Part shown: piece after piece, positions 34,471-42,925 of the stretch
How positions within the stretch are numbered: position 1 is the stretch's first letter
Layout of the letters: every line of letters begins with the position of its first letter
Source of the DNA: Verrucomicrobiota bacterium
Lineage (GTDB): Bacteria > Verrucomicrobiota > Verrucomicrobiia > Opitutales > Opitutaceae
DNA: 64,000 bases
Reading direction: 5' to 3'
Assembly (NCBI GenBank): GCA_023432225.1
Contig: JAEYUW010000036.1
Location: 62,001 to 126,000 of the forward strand
Notes under the pieces: model-generated
Databases searched by the model: none
Told to the model about the DNA's origin: nothing
The model's input: only the letters and a program-made list of their open reading frames with translations
Program-made: the position numbers and the translations under genes

Positions 34471-36630
34471 ATGAACTCCGCTTCCGCCCTTTCTCCCGCC
34501 GCACCCGACACGCCGGCTCACACCGGCAACATCCAGCTGACGCTCGATCGCGAGCACATCGCGACACTCACGTTCGACCGACCCGGCTCCACCGCCAACG
34601 TCTTCGACGTCGCCACGCTGCACGAACTCGACACGCACCTCGCCACGCTCGAGAAGCGCAGCGACCTCAAGGGCGTCGTGCTCGTCAGCGCGAAGCCGAA
34701 GATCTTCGTCGCCGGCGCCGATCTCAACGCCTTCTCCGGCGCCACCACGGCCCAACTCGGCGACATCGTCGATCTCGGTCACCGCGTTTTCCGCCGGCTC
34801 GAGGCGCTGCGCGTTCCGTCCGTCGCCGCGATCAACGGCGTCTGCCTCGGCGGCGGCTGCGAACTCGCACTCGCGTGCGATTGGCGCGTCGGGTCCACAG
34901 ACAAATCCACGAAAATCGGCCTGCCAGAAACGCAACTCGGTATCCTGCCCGCGTGGGGTGGCTCCGTGCGTTTGCCGCGGCTCATCGGCCTGCCCCAGGC
35001 GCTCGGCATCATTCTCACGGGCAAGCAACTTGTGGCGCAGCAAGCGCTCAAAGTCGGCATGGTCGACGACGTCGCGCACCCCGAATACCTCGTCGCCGCC
35101 GCGCGCCAGCAACTCGCCAAGGGCAAACGCCCGACGCCCTCGCCGCGCGGCGTGATGAATTCCGCGCTGCTGCGCCCGCTCGTCGTGCGCAAGGCACGCG
35201 CCGACGTCCTAGCGAAGACGCGCGGTCATTATCCGGCACCGCTGAAAGCGATCGACGCCGCTGTCGGCGCGCTCGGTCAGCCGCCCGAGACCGGACTCGC
35301 GATCGAGAAGGCCGCGTTCCTCAGCCTCGTGCAGACGAGCGAGTGCCACAGTCTGATGAGCATCTTCCACCTGCAGGAGCGGGCGAAGAAATTGAAAGCG
35401 ACCGATGCCGATGGCGCCGCGCGTCCGGTGAAACGCGTCGCCGTGATCGGCGCGGGCGTCATGGGCGCCGGCATCGCGCAATGGACCAGCTCGCGCGGTT
35501 ACCCGACGATTCTCAAAGACGTCGCGCCCGACGCGCTCGCGAAGGGCCTTAAGACCGCGGAAAAAATCTACCAGGACGGCGTGAAGAAAAAGAAGCTCAC
35601 GCAAGCCGAAGCCACCGCCGCGCTCGACCGCATCACGCCGGTTGCGACCGACGTGCCGCTTGCGAGTGTCGACCTCGTGATTGAGGCCGCCGTCGAGAAG
35701 CTCGAGCTGAAGCAGAAGATTTTTCAGCAACTCGAACAACGCGTCGGCGCACAAACGATCCTCGCGACCAACACTTCGGCGCTCTCGATCGACGCGATCG
35801 CCGGCGGGCTCGCCGATCCGACGCGCGTCGTCGGCATCCATTTCTTCAACCCGGTGCATCGGATGCAGCTGGTCGAAATCGTCCGCGGCCCGCGCACGTC
35901 GGCCGCCGCGCTCGACACCGCGCTGACGTTCGTGAAGGCGATCGGCAAGCTGCCCGTGCTCGTGAAGGACAGCCCCGGCTTCCTCGTGAACCGCATCCTG
36001 CTGCCCTACATGGTCGAGTCGGTGCGGCTGTTCAACGAGGGCGTCGATGCCACGCGCCTCGACCGCATCATGCTCGATTTCGGCATGCCGATGGGGCCGC
36101 TGCGCCTCACCGACGAAGTCGGCCTCGATGTCGCGCAACACGTCGCCGTCGATCTCCAAAACCGTCTCGCGAAGCCCGTGCCGATCAACGACACGCTCGC
36201 GAAGATGATCGAGAAAGGCTGGCTCGGCAAAAAATCCGGCACCGGCTTCTACGTTTTCCCGAAGGACAAGAAGGGCGCGAAGGAATCGCCCAACGGCCAG
36301 CTCGCGTTTCTCCAGACGAACGGCAAAGGCCGCGCGCAAGACGACGCGACGCTCCGCGACCGCATGGTGCTCGTGATGGTCAACGAAGCCGCGCGTTGTC
36401 TCGAGGAAGGCGTCGTGTCCGCGCCCGAGGACGTCGATTTCGGCATGATCTTCGGCACGGGCTGGGCGCCGTTCCGCGGCGGCCCGTTGCGCTATGCCGA
36501 CGCGCGCGGAGTAGCGGACGTTGTAGCCGCCCTACAGAAACTTCAAACGGACGTGGCGCCGTATTTTGAGCCGTGCGCGCAGCTGCGTTCCATGGCCCAA
36601 TCGCAGGCCCGCTTCTACCCCTCCCGCTGA
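34471..36630 (+). CDS. fadB: fused enoyl-CoA hydratase / 3-hydroxyacyl-CoA dehydrogenase
   Basis: 719 residues, the length of FadB/FadJ alpha subunits. The crotonase domain (about 20-210) has the oxyanion motif INGVCLGGGCELALACDW. The NAD-binding domain starts VAVIGAGVMGAGIAQW near residue 325. The C-terminal HAD domains carry V-K-D-S-P-G-F-L-V-N-R and L-D-E-V-G-L-D-type segments (T-D-E-V-G-L-D-V). It hydrates enoyl-CoA and oxidises the hydroxyacyl product. The thiolase partner is encoded just upstream. Confidence 0.95.
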   Translation: MNSASALSPAAPDTPAHTGNIQLTLDREHIATLTFDRPGSTANVFDVATLHELDTHLATLEKRSDLKGVVLVSAKPKIFVAGADLNAFSGATTAQLGDIVDLGHRVFRRLEALRVPSVAAINGVCLGGGCELALACDWRVGSTDKSTKIGLPETQLGILPAWGGSVRLPRLIGLPQALGIILTGKQLVAQQALKVGMVDDVAHPEYLVAAARQQLAKGKRPTPSPRGVMNSALLRPLVVRKARADVLAKTRGHYPAPLKAIDAAVGALGQPPETGLAIEKAAFLSLVQTSECHSLMSIFHLQERAKKLKATDADGAARPVKRVAVIGAGVMGAGIAQWTSSRGYPTILKDVAPDALAKGLKTAEKIYQDGVKKKKLTQAEATAALDRITPVATDVPLASVDLVIEAAVEKLELKQKIFQQLEQRVGAQTILATNTSALSIDAIAGGLADPTRVVGIHFFNPVHRMQLVEIVRGPRTSAAALDTALTFVKAIGKLPVLVKDSPGFLVNRILLPYMVESVRLFNEGVDATRLDRIMLDFGMPMGPLRLTDEVGLDVAQHVAVDLQNRLAKPVPINDTLAKMIEKGWLGKKSGTGFYVFPKDKKGAKESPNGQLAFLQTNGKGRAQDDATLRDRMVLVMVNEAARCLEEGVVSAPEDVDFGMIFGTGWAPFRGGPLRYADARGVADVVAALQKLQTDVAPYFEPCAQLRSMAQSQARFYPSR

Positions 36631-36641
36631 CTTCTTCCACG

Positions 36642-37601
36642 ATGTCTCACACCCTCGTCATTGCTGAACACGATCAGGGCACTCTGAAGACCGCGAGCCT
36701 CGCGGCCGCCGCCGCCGCGCAAAAAGCCGGCGCGCCCTTCGATATCCTCCTCCTCGGCTCCGGCATCGGCGCCACCGCCGAGGCGCTGCGCCGCGCCGGT
36801 GCGGCCGCTGTCCTCGTCGCCGATCACACTGATCTCGCGCAACCGCTCGCCGATCGCTACGCCGCCGTCATTGCCGACGTCGTGCGCGCGCGCGGCGCGA
36901 AGCTCGTCATCGCCGCCGTCTCGACATTCGCGAAGGACGTTCTCCCGCGCGCCGCGGCACTCGTCGATGCCGCGATGGTCAGCGACGTCATCGGTCTCGA
37001 CGGCGCGGCCGGCGCGCTGACGTTCCGCCGTGTGATGTTCGCGGGCAACGTCATCGCGACCGTGCAACTCGAAGGCGACTTGCAATTCGCCACCGTGCGC
37101 AGCGCGGCGTTCGCCGCCGCCGCGCCGACGGATGCGCAATCGCCGGTCGAAAGCGTCGCGGTCGACACCGCGAAGCTCCCGCGTTTCGCCACCTTCGAGA
37201 ATCGCGAGGTGAAAAAGAGCGCGCGACCCGACGCCACCGAGGCGCGCATCATCGTATCTGGCGGACGCGCGTTGAAGAATGCCGAGGATTTCGAGCGCCT
37301 CGTCGGCGGCCTGGCTGACACGCTCGGCGCGGCGGTCGGCTCGTCGCGTGCGCTCGTTGACGCGGGCATCACGCCGAATTCGCTGCAAATCGGCCAGACC
37401 GGCAAGATCGTGGCGCCCGAACTCTACGTGGCCGTCGGTATCTCCGGCGCGATCCAGCACATGGCCGGCATGAAGGACACGAAGATCATCGCCGCGATCA
37501 ACAAGGACGCCGAGGCGCCGATCTTCGAGGTCGCCGACTACGGCCTCGTCGCCGACGTCTACGAAGTCGTCCCGGAACTGATCCAGAAGCTGAAGAAGTG
37601 A
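36642..37601 (+). CDS. etfA: electron transfer flavoprotein alpha subunit
   Basis: 319 residues from the ATG at 36642, 12 bases after the fadB stop. The FAD-binding C-terminal domain is standard: S-R-A-L-V-D-A-G, Q-I-G-Q-T-G-K-I-V-A-P-E-L-Y and G-I-S-G-A-I-Q-H-M-A-G-M. It accepts electrons from acyl-CoA dehydrogenases together with EtfB, encoded 4.5 kb away at 42082 rather than next door, which is unusual. Confidence 0.95.
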   Translation: MSHTLVIAEHDQGTLKTASLAAAAAAQKAGAPFDILLLGSGIGATAEALRRAGAAAVLVADHTDLAQPLADRYAAVIADVVRARGAKLVIAAVSTFAKDVLPRAAALVDAAMVSDVIGLDGAAGALTFRRVMFAGNVIATVQLEGDLQFATVRSAAFAAAAPTDAQSPVESVAVDTAKLPRFATFENREVKKSARPDATEARIIVSGGRALKNAEDFERLVGGLADTLGAAVGSSRALVDAGITPNSLQIGQTGKIVAPELYVAVGISGAIQHMAGMKDTKIIAAINKDAEAPIFEVADYGLVADVYEVVPELIQKLKK

Positions 37602-37639
37602 GCGAAGTGATCGCCCCCGGAAAAGTTTTCGTCCCTGTC

Positions 37640-37707
37640 GTAGCGGAACGCGTGAGCGTTTCGCCGAATCGCGGCGTTATTGGCGAAAGCCTTACGGCTT
37701 CCGCTAC
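37640..37707. repeat. REP pair (GGAACGCGTGAGCGTTTCG / GAAAGCCTTACGGCTTCC type)
   Basis: GTAGCGGAACGCGTGAGCGT faces GGCGAAAGCCTTACGGCTTC...CTAC. The two halves have different stems of the same design. Confidence 0.8.
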
Positions 37708-37725
37708 GTTCTTGAAATTCACTGC

Positions 37726-39021
37726 ATGACTCCCACTCGCGAGACCTTCGGCAACATACCGTTGTCGTCGCAGCTGGCGTTCTACGCGCTCGCCGCGGCG
37801 TCGATGGCCGTGTTCGCGTGGGGCGTTTATCGGCGCTGGAAACTCTGGCGGCTCGGCACGTCGATCAACGCGCGCGATCTCATCACCGGCAGTCTCGCGG
37901 CCGTCTGGCAAAAAACCCGCGGCGGCGCCCAGCGCGTGGCCGTCGACGCCGGCGCGCAGAAGCGCGTGTTCGGTCACGGCATCGGCACGTTCGCGCACGT
38001 CAGCATGTATGTCGGCTTCATGACGCTGTTCGTCGGCACCGTGCTGCTCGAGGCGGACAACATTCTCTCGCACCTCTACGAGGGCCTGAAGTTTCACCAA
38101 GGCACCTACTACATCGTCTACGAGTTCACGCTCGATGTGCTCGGCCTCCTGTTTCTCCTCGGCGCGCTGTTCTTCCTCGGACGCCGCTTGGTGAAGCCGC
38201 CGTCGCTCGGGCACCGCGCGACGGATTGGTATGTGCTCCTCGGCTTCCTCGCGATGGGCGTGACGGGCTACCTCGTCGAAGCACTCCGCATCCTCTGGCA
38301 ACAGCCGACCGGCATCGGCGCGCATTGCTCGCCGGTCGGGCTGTGGCTCGCGCATTGGCTGAATCTCAGCGAGGCGGAGGCGCGGCAGTCGCACTTCCTC
38401 GTCTGGTGGATTCACTCGTTCCTCGTCTTCGGTTTCATCGCCTCGATTCCGTTCACGCGGCTGTTCCATTTCATCGCGGGGCCGATGAACATCTTCCTCG
38501 CGAAAAACGTGCTCGGCGTGATGCCGCCGGTCACGATGGAGGAAGTCGAGGCGACCGGCCGCGTTGGCCCGGCCGACATCCGGCATTTTTCGCAACAACA
38601 ACTCCTCAGCCTCGATGCCTGCATGGAGTGCGGCCGCTGCGAGGAGGCTTGTCCGGCGTTCGCCACCGCCAAGCCGCTCTCGCCCAAGCGCGTCGTGCAG
38701 GACTTGAAGGGTGCGATGGAGAAAACCGCCGCCGCGCTCGCTGCCGGCAAGGAAACCGATGTCCCGCCGCTGCACGGCGTCACGATTGCGCCGGAGACGC
38801 TCTGGAGCTGCACGGCCTGCAATGCGTGCGTGAATACCTGCCCCGTGCGCATCGACCAGCTCACGTTCATCCTCACGCTGCGCCGCCACCTCGTCGCCGA
38901 AGGCGCGCTCAGCGGAACGGCCGCAACCGCGCTGCGCCGCATGCAATCGAACGCGAACCCCTGGGGCCTCCCCGCCGCCGAGCGCACGAACTGGACCGAC
39001 GCCCTCACGCCGAAATCATGA
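37726..39021 (+). CDS. FadF-type ETF:quinone oxidoreductase, membrane and Fe-S part
   Basis: 431 residues. Five or six membrane helices in the first 260 residues resemble a NarI-like cytochrome b domain, with His in FAHVSMYVG and WWIHSFLVFG as possible haem ligands. Two 4Fe-4S motifs follow: ACMECGRCEEACPAF near residue 300 and CTACNACVNTCPVRID near 362. The family passes electrons from EtfAB to menaquinone. Known FadF-type proteins also carry Cys-rich CCG domains at the C-terminus; here these are on a separate gene (39164). Its stop overlaps the start of a 49-codon frame by ATGA. Confidence 0.9.
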   Translation: MTPTRETFGNIPLSSQLAFYALAAASMAVFAWGVYRRWKLWRLGTSINARDLITGSLAAVWQKTRGGAQRVAVDAGAQKRVFGHGIGTFAHVSMYVGFMTLFVGTVLLEADNILSHLYEGLKFHQGTYYIVYEFTLDVLGLLFLLGALFFLGRRLVKPPSLGHRATDWYVLLGFLAMGVTGYLVEALRILWQQPTGIGAHCSPVGLWLAHWLNLSEAEARQSHFLVWWIHSFLVFGFIASIPFTRLFHFIAGPMNIFLAKNVLGVMPPVTMEEVEATGRVGPADIRHFSQQQLLSLDACMECGRCEEACPAFATAKPLSPKRVVQDLKGAMEKTAAALAAGKETDVPPLHGVTIAPETLWSCTACNACVNTCPVRIDQLTFILTLRRHLVAEGALSGTAATALRRMQSNANPWGLPAAERTNWTDALTPKS

Positions 39022-39167
39022 GCATTTTAGTTCGAAGCCACGAACCGAAAGTAGCGCCAGTCTCTGACTGGCCCAAGGAGCATCAGGCGCGTTTGGGCCG
39101 GTTGAAAACCGGCCCTACCCCGAAGGGCATCGTCGCTTTCATGGAAGGCTCGATGATTCTCCAATGA
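39018..39167 (+). CDS. 49-residue linker ORF containing a REP, coupled by ATGA overlaps on both sides
   Basis: ATGA at 39018-39021 overlaps the stop of the upstream gene, and ATGA at 39164-39167 overlaps the start of the downstream gene. The frame is fully open through the REP at 39051-39118. Flanking the REP are two in-phase copies of CCGAA, 75 bases apart. Removing one unit would leave a 24-residue peptide in frame. A conserved-looking tail, GIVAFMEGSMILQ, follows the REP. Whether the peptide has a function or only maintains coupling is unknown. Confidence 0.45.
   Translation: MSILVRSHEPKVAPVSDWPKEHQARLGRLKTGPTPKGIVAFMEGSMILQ
39051..39118. repeat. REP pair inside the linker ORF
   Basis: GTAGCGCCAGTCTCTGACTG faces GGGCCGGTTGAAAACCGGCC...CTAC. 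The two halves carry different stems. Confidence 0.85.
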
Positions 39168-40003
39168 CCTCGCCCGCCGAACTTCCCGCCGCTCCGACCG
39201 TGAAGGAGAATCCGTCCTTCGAGATTCTTTACTGGGTCGGCTGCGCCGCTTCCTACGACCGCCGCGCGCAACGCATCGCACGTGCGATGGTGCGGCTGCT
39301 GCGGCACGCGGGCGTAAACTTCGCGATCCTCGGCAAGGAGGAAAAGTGCACCGGCGATTCCGCGCGGCGCCTCGGCGACGAGTTTCTCTTCCAGGAACTC
39401 GCGACCGCCAACATCGAGACGCTGAACAAATACAACGTGAAGCGCATCGTGGCGCACTGCCCGCATTGCGTGAACGCGTTGCTGAAAGACTATTCGCAAT
39501 TCGGCGGTCACTACGAAGTCGTCCATCACTCGCAGCTGCTCGCCGAGCTGATCCGCGCCGGAAAATTGCCGCCTGCCGCGGGCGCCGACGCGAACGCCAG
39601 CGGTGCCGCCGCGGGCGACGTGACTTACCACGACCCGTGCTACCTCGCGCGCGTGAACGGCATCCACGAAGCCCCGCGCGAGGTGCTCGCGACGGCGATC
39701 GGCGGCCGCTCGCTCTGTGAGATGAAGCGCAACCGCACCAACACGTCCTGTTGCGGCGCCGGCGGCGGCCGCATGTGGATGGAAGAGGACCCGAAGCAGC
39801 GCGTCTCCACGCAGCGCGCGGGCGAGGCGCTTGCGACCGGCGCGAAGACGGTCGCGACCGGTTGCCCGTTTTGCCTGACGATGATGTCCGACGGCGTCGC
39901 CGCGAACGGCGCGGAGGCGCGCGTCCTCGACATCGCCGAGCTGCTCGTCGAGCGCCTCGGCCTCAATCCGCCGCCGGCCGTGTCTGCGGCGCCCGCAACA
40001 TGA
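39164..40003 (+). CDS. FadF-type oxidoreductase, Cys-rich (CCG) part
   Basis: 279 residues with two CCG-type domains. The first has Y-W-V-G-C-A-A-S-Y and K-E-E-K-C-T-G-D with A-H-C-P-H-C; the second has D-P-C-Y-L-A-R, TSCCGAGGGRMWMEE and T-G-C-P-F-C. Such domains bind a noncubane or 4Fe-4S cluster in heterodisulfide-reductase-like proteins. The gene must work with the membrane part at 37726, with which it would be a single protein in most relatives. Confidence 0.88.
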   Translation: MTSPAELPAAPTVKENPSFEILYWVGCAASYDRRAQRIARAMVRLLRHAGVNFAILGKEEKCTGDSARRLGDEFLFQELATANIETLNKYNVKRIVAHCPHCVNALLKDYSQFGGHYEVVHHSQLLAELIRAGKLPPAAGADANASGAAAGDVTYHDPCYLARVNGIHEAPREVLATAIGGRSLCEMKRNRTNTSCCGAGGGRMWMEEDPKQRVSTQRAGEALATGAKTVATGCPFCLTMMSDGVAANGAEARVLDIAELLVERLGLNPPPAVSAAPAT

Positions 40004-40036
40004 TCGCGCGTCGCTCCAGCATCGCAGCCCTTCGGC

Positions 40037-40128
40037 GTAGGGCCGGCTTCAGCCGGCCCAGCTCGGCTCACGTTCGCAGTTTTATTTCGCGAGCCACCTT
40101 CAACCAGGCCGGCTGAAGCCGGCCCTAC
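40037..40128. repeat. REP pair (GGCCGGCTTCAGCCGGCC type)
   Basis: GTAGGGCCGGCTTCAGCCGG faces GGCCGGCTGAAGCCGGCCCTAC across about 40 bases. Confidence 0.88.
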
Positions 40129-40148
40129 TTTCAACCCCCCCAGTCCCC

Positions 40149-41945
40149 ATGGCCGACAAAGAACTCCCCGCCCACCTCACCGGTGGCAACTTCCTCTTCA
40201 CCGACACCAAGCCCGAACTCGTCTTCACGCCAGAAGACCTCGGCGGCGACGAACGCGAAATGGCCGCGACCGCCGAGAAGTTCATGGACAAGGACGTCCT
40301 TCCACACCTCGAAGCGCTTGAGCACCGCGAGGAGGGTCTCGCGCGCAAGGTTTTCAGCCAGGCCTGTGAACTCGGCCTGCTCTCGCTCGAAGTCCCCGAG
40401 GAACATGGCGGCCTCGGCCTCGGCAAAGTCGCGGCGATCGGCGTCGCCGAGCAACTGAGCCGGCTCGCCGGCTTCGGCATCACGTGCGGCGCGCACAGCG
40501 GCATCGGCACGGGTCCGATCACGTTCTTCGGCACGCCGGAGCAGAAAGCGAAATACCTCCCGAAGCTCGCGACCGGCGAGTGGATGGCGGCGTATTGCCT
40601 GAGCGAGGCTGGCTCCGGCTCCGACGCGCTCGGCATGAAGACGAAGGCCGTGCTCTCGCCCGACAAAAAACACTACATCCTCAACGGCGCGAAAATGTGG
40701 ATCACGAACGCTGCGTGGGCCGACGTGTTCGTCATCTTCGCGAAAGTCGACGGCGAGCACGTGACCGCGTTCATCGTCGAGAAGACCTTTCCCGGCGTCT
40801 CCACCGGTCGCGAGGAACTCAAACTCGGCCTGAAAACCTCGTCGACGCGCCGCGTCATTCTCGAAGACACACCGGTGCCGGTGGAAAACGTCCTCGGCGA
40901 AGTCGGCAAGGGCGCCTACATCGCGTTCAACATTCTCAATCTCGGCCGCTTCAGCCTCGGTGCCGGCACGATGGGCGGCGCGAAGGACATGCTCCGCGTC
41001 GCCGTGAAATACGCGGGCGAGCGCCAGCAGTTCGGCAAGCCGATCGCGTCGTTCGGCATGATCCAGCACAAGCTCGGCGAGATGGCCGCGCGCATCTACG
41101 CCATCGAGTCCGCGCTCTACCGCACCGCGAAACAAATGGACGACGTGAAGGCCACCGGCGAACTCGTTACCACGATCAAGCCTGGCTACTTCCGCGCCAT
41201 CGAGGAGTTCGCGCTGGAATGTTCGGCGGTGAAGGTCGCCGGTTCGGAGATCCTGACCTTCGTGGCCGACGAAGCGCTGCAGATCCACGGCGGCTACGGT
41301 TTCACTGAGGAGTTTTCGCCGGCGCGCGCCACGCGTGACGCGCGCATCAATCGCATTTTCGAGGGCACGAACGAGATTAACCGCCTCTTCATCCCGACGA
41401 CGCTCCTGCGCCGCGCGCAAAAAGGCCGGCTCGGTCTGATGGCCGCCGCGATGGCGGCGTTTGCCGAGGCGCAGAAGGAGCCGCCGTCCGAAAAAGCCGG
41501 CGACGATCTCGCCACGGCGCAATTCCTCCTCGGGCGCGCGAAGAAGGCCGTGCTGCTGCTCTTCGGCGGCGCGCACCAGAAGTTCGGCGACAAGATTATT
41601 CACGAGCAGGAAGTCCTCGCCGTGCTCAGCGACATCTGCATCGACCTCTTCCTCGGCGAAAGCGCCGTGCTGCGCGCGCTCAAGGCCCGCGTGCGCGGCG
41701 GCGCCGCGGCGGCGGTGCACGCCGACCTCGCACTCACGTGGGTCAACGATTCCGTCGCTCGCATGGAAAGCCGCGCGCGCGATGCCATCGCGCACATGGC
41801 CAGCGGCGACGAGCTGAAGCTGCAGCTCGGCCTCGCGCGCAAGATGCTTCGCTGGACGCCGCTCGACACCGTGGCCATGCGCCGCCGCATCGCCGCGCGG
41901 TTGCAGACTGTCGGCAGCTACCCGGCGCTTATCGCCGCCAAATGA
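40149..41945 (+). CDS. fadE: acyl-CoA dehydrogenase, FadE-like
   Basis: 598 residues, longer than the usual 380, with a C-terminal extension as in the FadE branch linked to FadF-type systems. FAD and substrate motifs: Y-C-L-S-E-A-G-S-G-S-D-A, W-I-T-N-A-A-W-A-D-V-F and GGYGFTEEFSPARATRDARI, with the catalytic Glu in R-I-F-E-G-T-N-E-I-N-R. It oxidises acyl-CoA to enoyl-CoA and hands electrons to EtfAB. The C-terminal 190 residues are helical. Confidence 0.94.
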   Translation: MADKELPAHLTGGNFLFTDTKPELVFTPEDLGGDEREMAATAEKFMDKDVLPHLEALEHREEGLARKVFSQACELGLLSLEVPEEHGGLGLGKVAAIGVAEQLSRLAGFGITCGAHSGIGTGPITFFGTPEQKAKYLPKLATGEWMAAYCLSEAGSGSDALGMKTKAVLSPDKKHYILNGAKMWITNAAWADVFVIFAKVDGEHVTAFIVEKTFPGVSTGREELKLGLKTSSTRRVILEDTPVPVENVLGEVGKGAYIAFNILNLGRFSLGAGTMGGAKDMLRVAVKYAGERQQFGKPIASFGMIQHKLGEMAARIYAIESALYRTAKQMDDVKATGELVTTIKPGYFRAIEEFALECSAVKVAGSEILTFVADEALQIHGGYGFTEEFSPARATRDARINRIFEGTNEINRLFIPTTLLRRAQKGRLGLMAAAMAAFAEAQKEPPSEKAGDDLATAQFLLGRAKKAVLLLFGGAHQKFGDKIIHEQEVLAVLSDICIDLFLGESAVLRALKARVRGGAAAAVHADLALTWVNDSVARMESRARDAIAHMASGDELKLQLGLARKMLRWTPLDTVAMRRRIAARLQTVGSYPALIAAK

Positions 41946-41974
41946 AATCCTCGTCTCGTCGCTGTCATGCCGTC

Positions 41975-42061
41975 GTAGCGGAAGCCGTGAGGCTTTCGCT
42001 CGGGCGCGCAGCGGCGAAATTCTGACGAATGGCGGCATCTCGCTGCGCTCGGAACCGCTAC
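41975..42061. repeat. REP pair (GAAGCCGTGAGGCTTTCG type)
   Basis: GTAGCGGAAGCCGTGAGGCT, GCGGCGAAATTCTGACGAAT and GCTGCGCTCGGAACCGCTAC. Nearly identical to the element at 11731. Confidence 0.82.
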
Positions 42062-42081
42062 CACGCAACCGTCCTCCCTTC

Positions 42082-42831
42082 ATGAAAATCCTCGTCCCGC
42101 TCAAACGCGTTCCCGATCCCGATACAAAAATCCGTGTCCTGGCCGACGGCTCCGGCGTCGAGACCGACGGCGTGAAGTTCGCCGTGAATCCTTTCGACGC
42201 CATCGCACTCGAGGAAGCGCTCCGCCTGAAGGAGAAGGGCGCCGCGACCGAGGTCGTCGTTGTCACGATCGGTGGCGACGAGTGCGCCGAGCAATTGCGC
42301 AGCGGCCTCGCGATGGGCGCCGACCGCGCGATCCTCGTGAAGCACGCCGCGCCGCTCGACTCGCTCGCCGTCGCGAAAGTGCTCGCGGCCGTCTACAAGA
42401 AGGAGGCGCCGGGCCTCGTGCTGATGGGCAAGCAGGCGATCGACGACGACTCGAGCCAAACCGGACAGATGCTCGCGGCCCTGCTCGGAGTCGGGCAGGT
42501 GACGTTCATGTCGAAGCTGGAGCTTTCCGGCGCCAGCGCGCGCTGCTCGCGCGAGACCGATGCTGGCATCGAGACGCTCAGCGTCGCGCTGCCCGCGGTG
42601 CTCACGGCTGATCTTCGTCTCAACGAGCCGCGCTACGTGTCGCTGCCCGGCATCATGAAGGCGAAGAAAAAGCCGCTCGAGGAAACCACGCCTGACGCGC
42701 TCGGCGTTGCCGCCGCGAGTCGCACGAAGGTTTTGAAACTCGAGAAACCCGCCGGCCGCAAAGCCGGCGTGAAGGTCAAGACCGTCGACGAACTCATCGC
42801 GAAGCTGCACGACGAGGCGAAGGTGCTGTGA
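42082..42831 (+). CDS. etfB: electron transfer flavoprotein beta subunit
   Basis: 249 residues, standard for EtfB. Hallmarks are K-R-V-P-D-P-D-T-K-I, V-N-P-F-D-A-I-A-L-E-E-A and the signature L-G-V-G-Q-V-T-F with V-L-T-A-D-L-R-L-N-E-P-R-Y. It forms the AMP-binding half of the ETF heterodimer. Separated from etfA by the FadF and FadE genes. Confidence 0.95.
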   Translation: MKILVPLKRVPDPDTKIRVLADGSGVETDGVKFAVNPFDAIALEEALRLKEKGAATEVVVVTIGGDECAEQLRSGLAMGADRAILVKHAAPLDSLAVAKVLAAVYKKEAPGLVLMGKQAIDDDSSQTGQMLAALLGVGQVTFMSKLELSGASARCSRETDAGIETLSVALPAVLTADLRLNEPRYVSLPGIMKAKKKPLEETTPDALGVAAASRTKVLKLEKPAGRKAGVKVKTVDELIAKLHDEAKVL

Positions 42832-42832
42832 G

Positions 42833-42925
42833 GTAGGGCCGGTCTGTGACCGGCCCCATTGGCACACGCTCGTGGCGGTGATGAACGCAAAAGCTCGAAC
42901 CGGGCCGGTCGGAGACCGGCCCTAC
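42833..42925. repeat. REP pair (GGCCGGTCnnnGACCGGCC type)
   Basis: GTAGGGCCGGTCTGTGACCG faces GGGCCGGTCGGAGACCGGCC...CTAC. The first cap follows the etfB stop by one base; the last cap contains the stop codon of the convergent gcdH. Confidence 0.88.
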
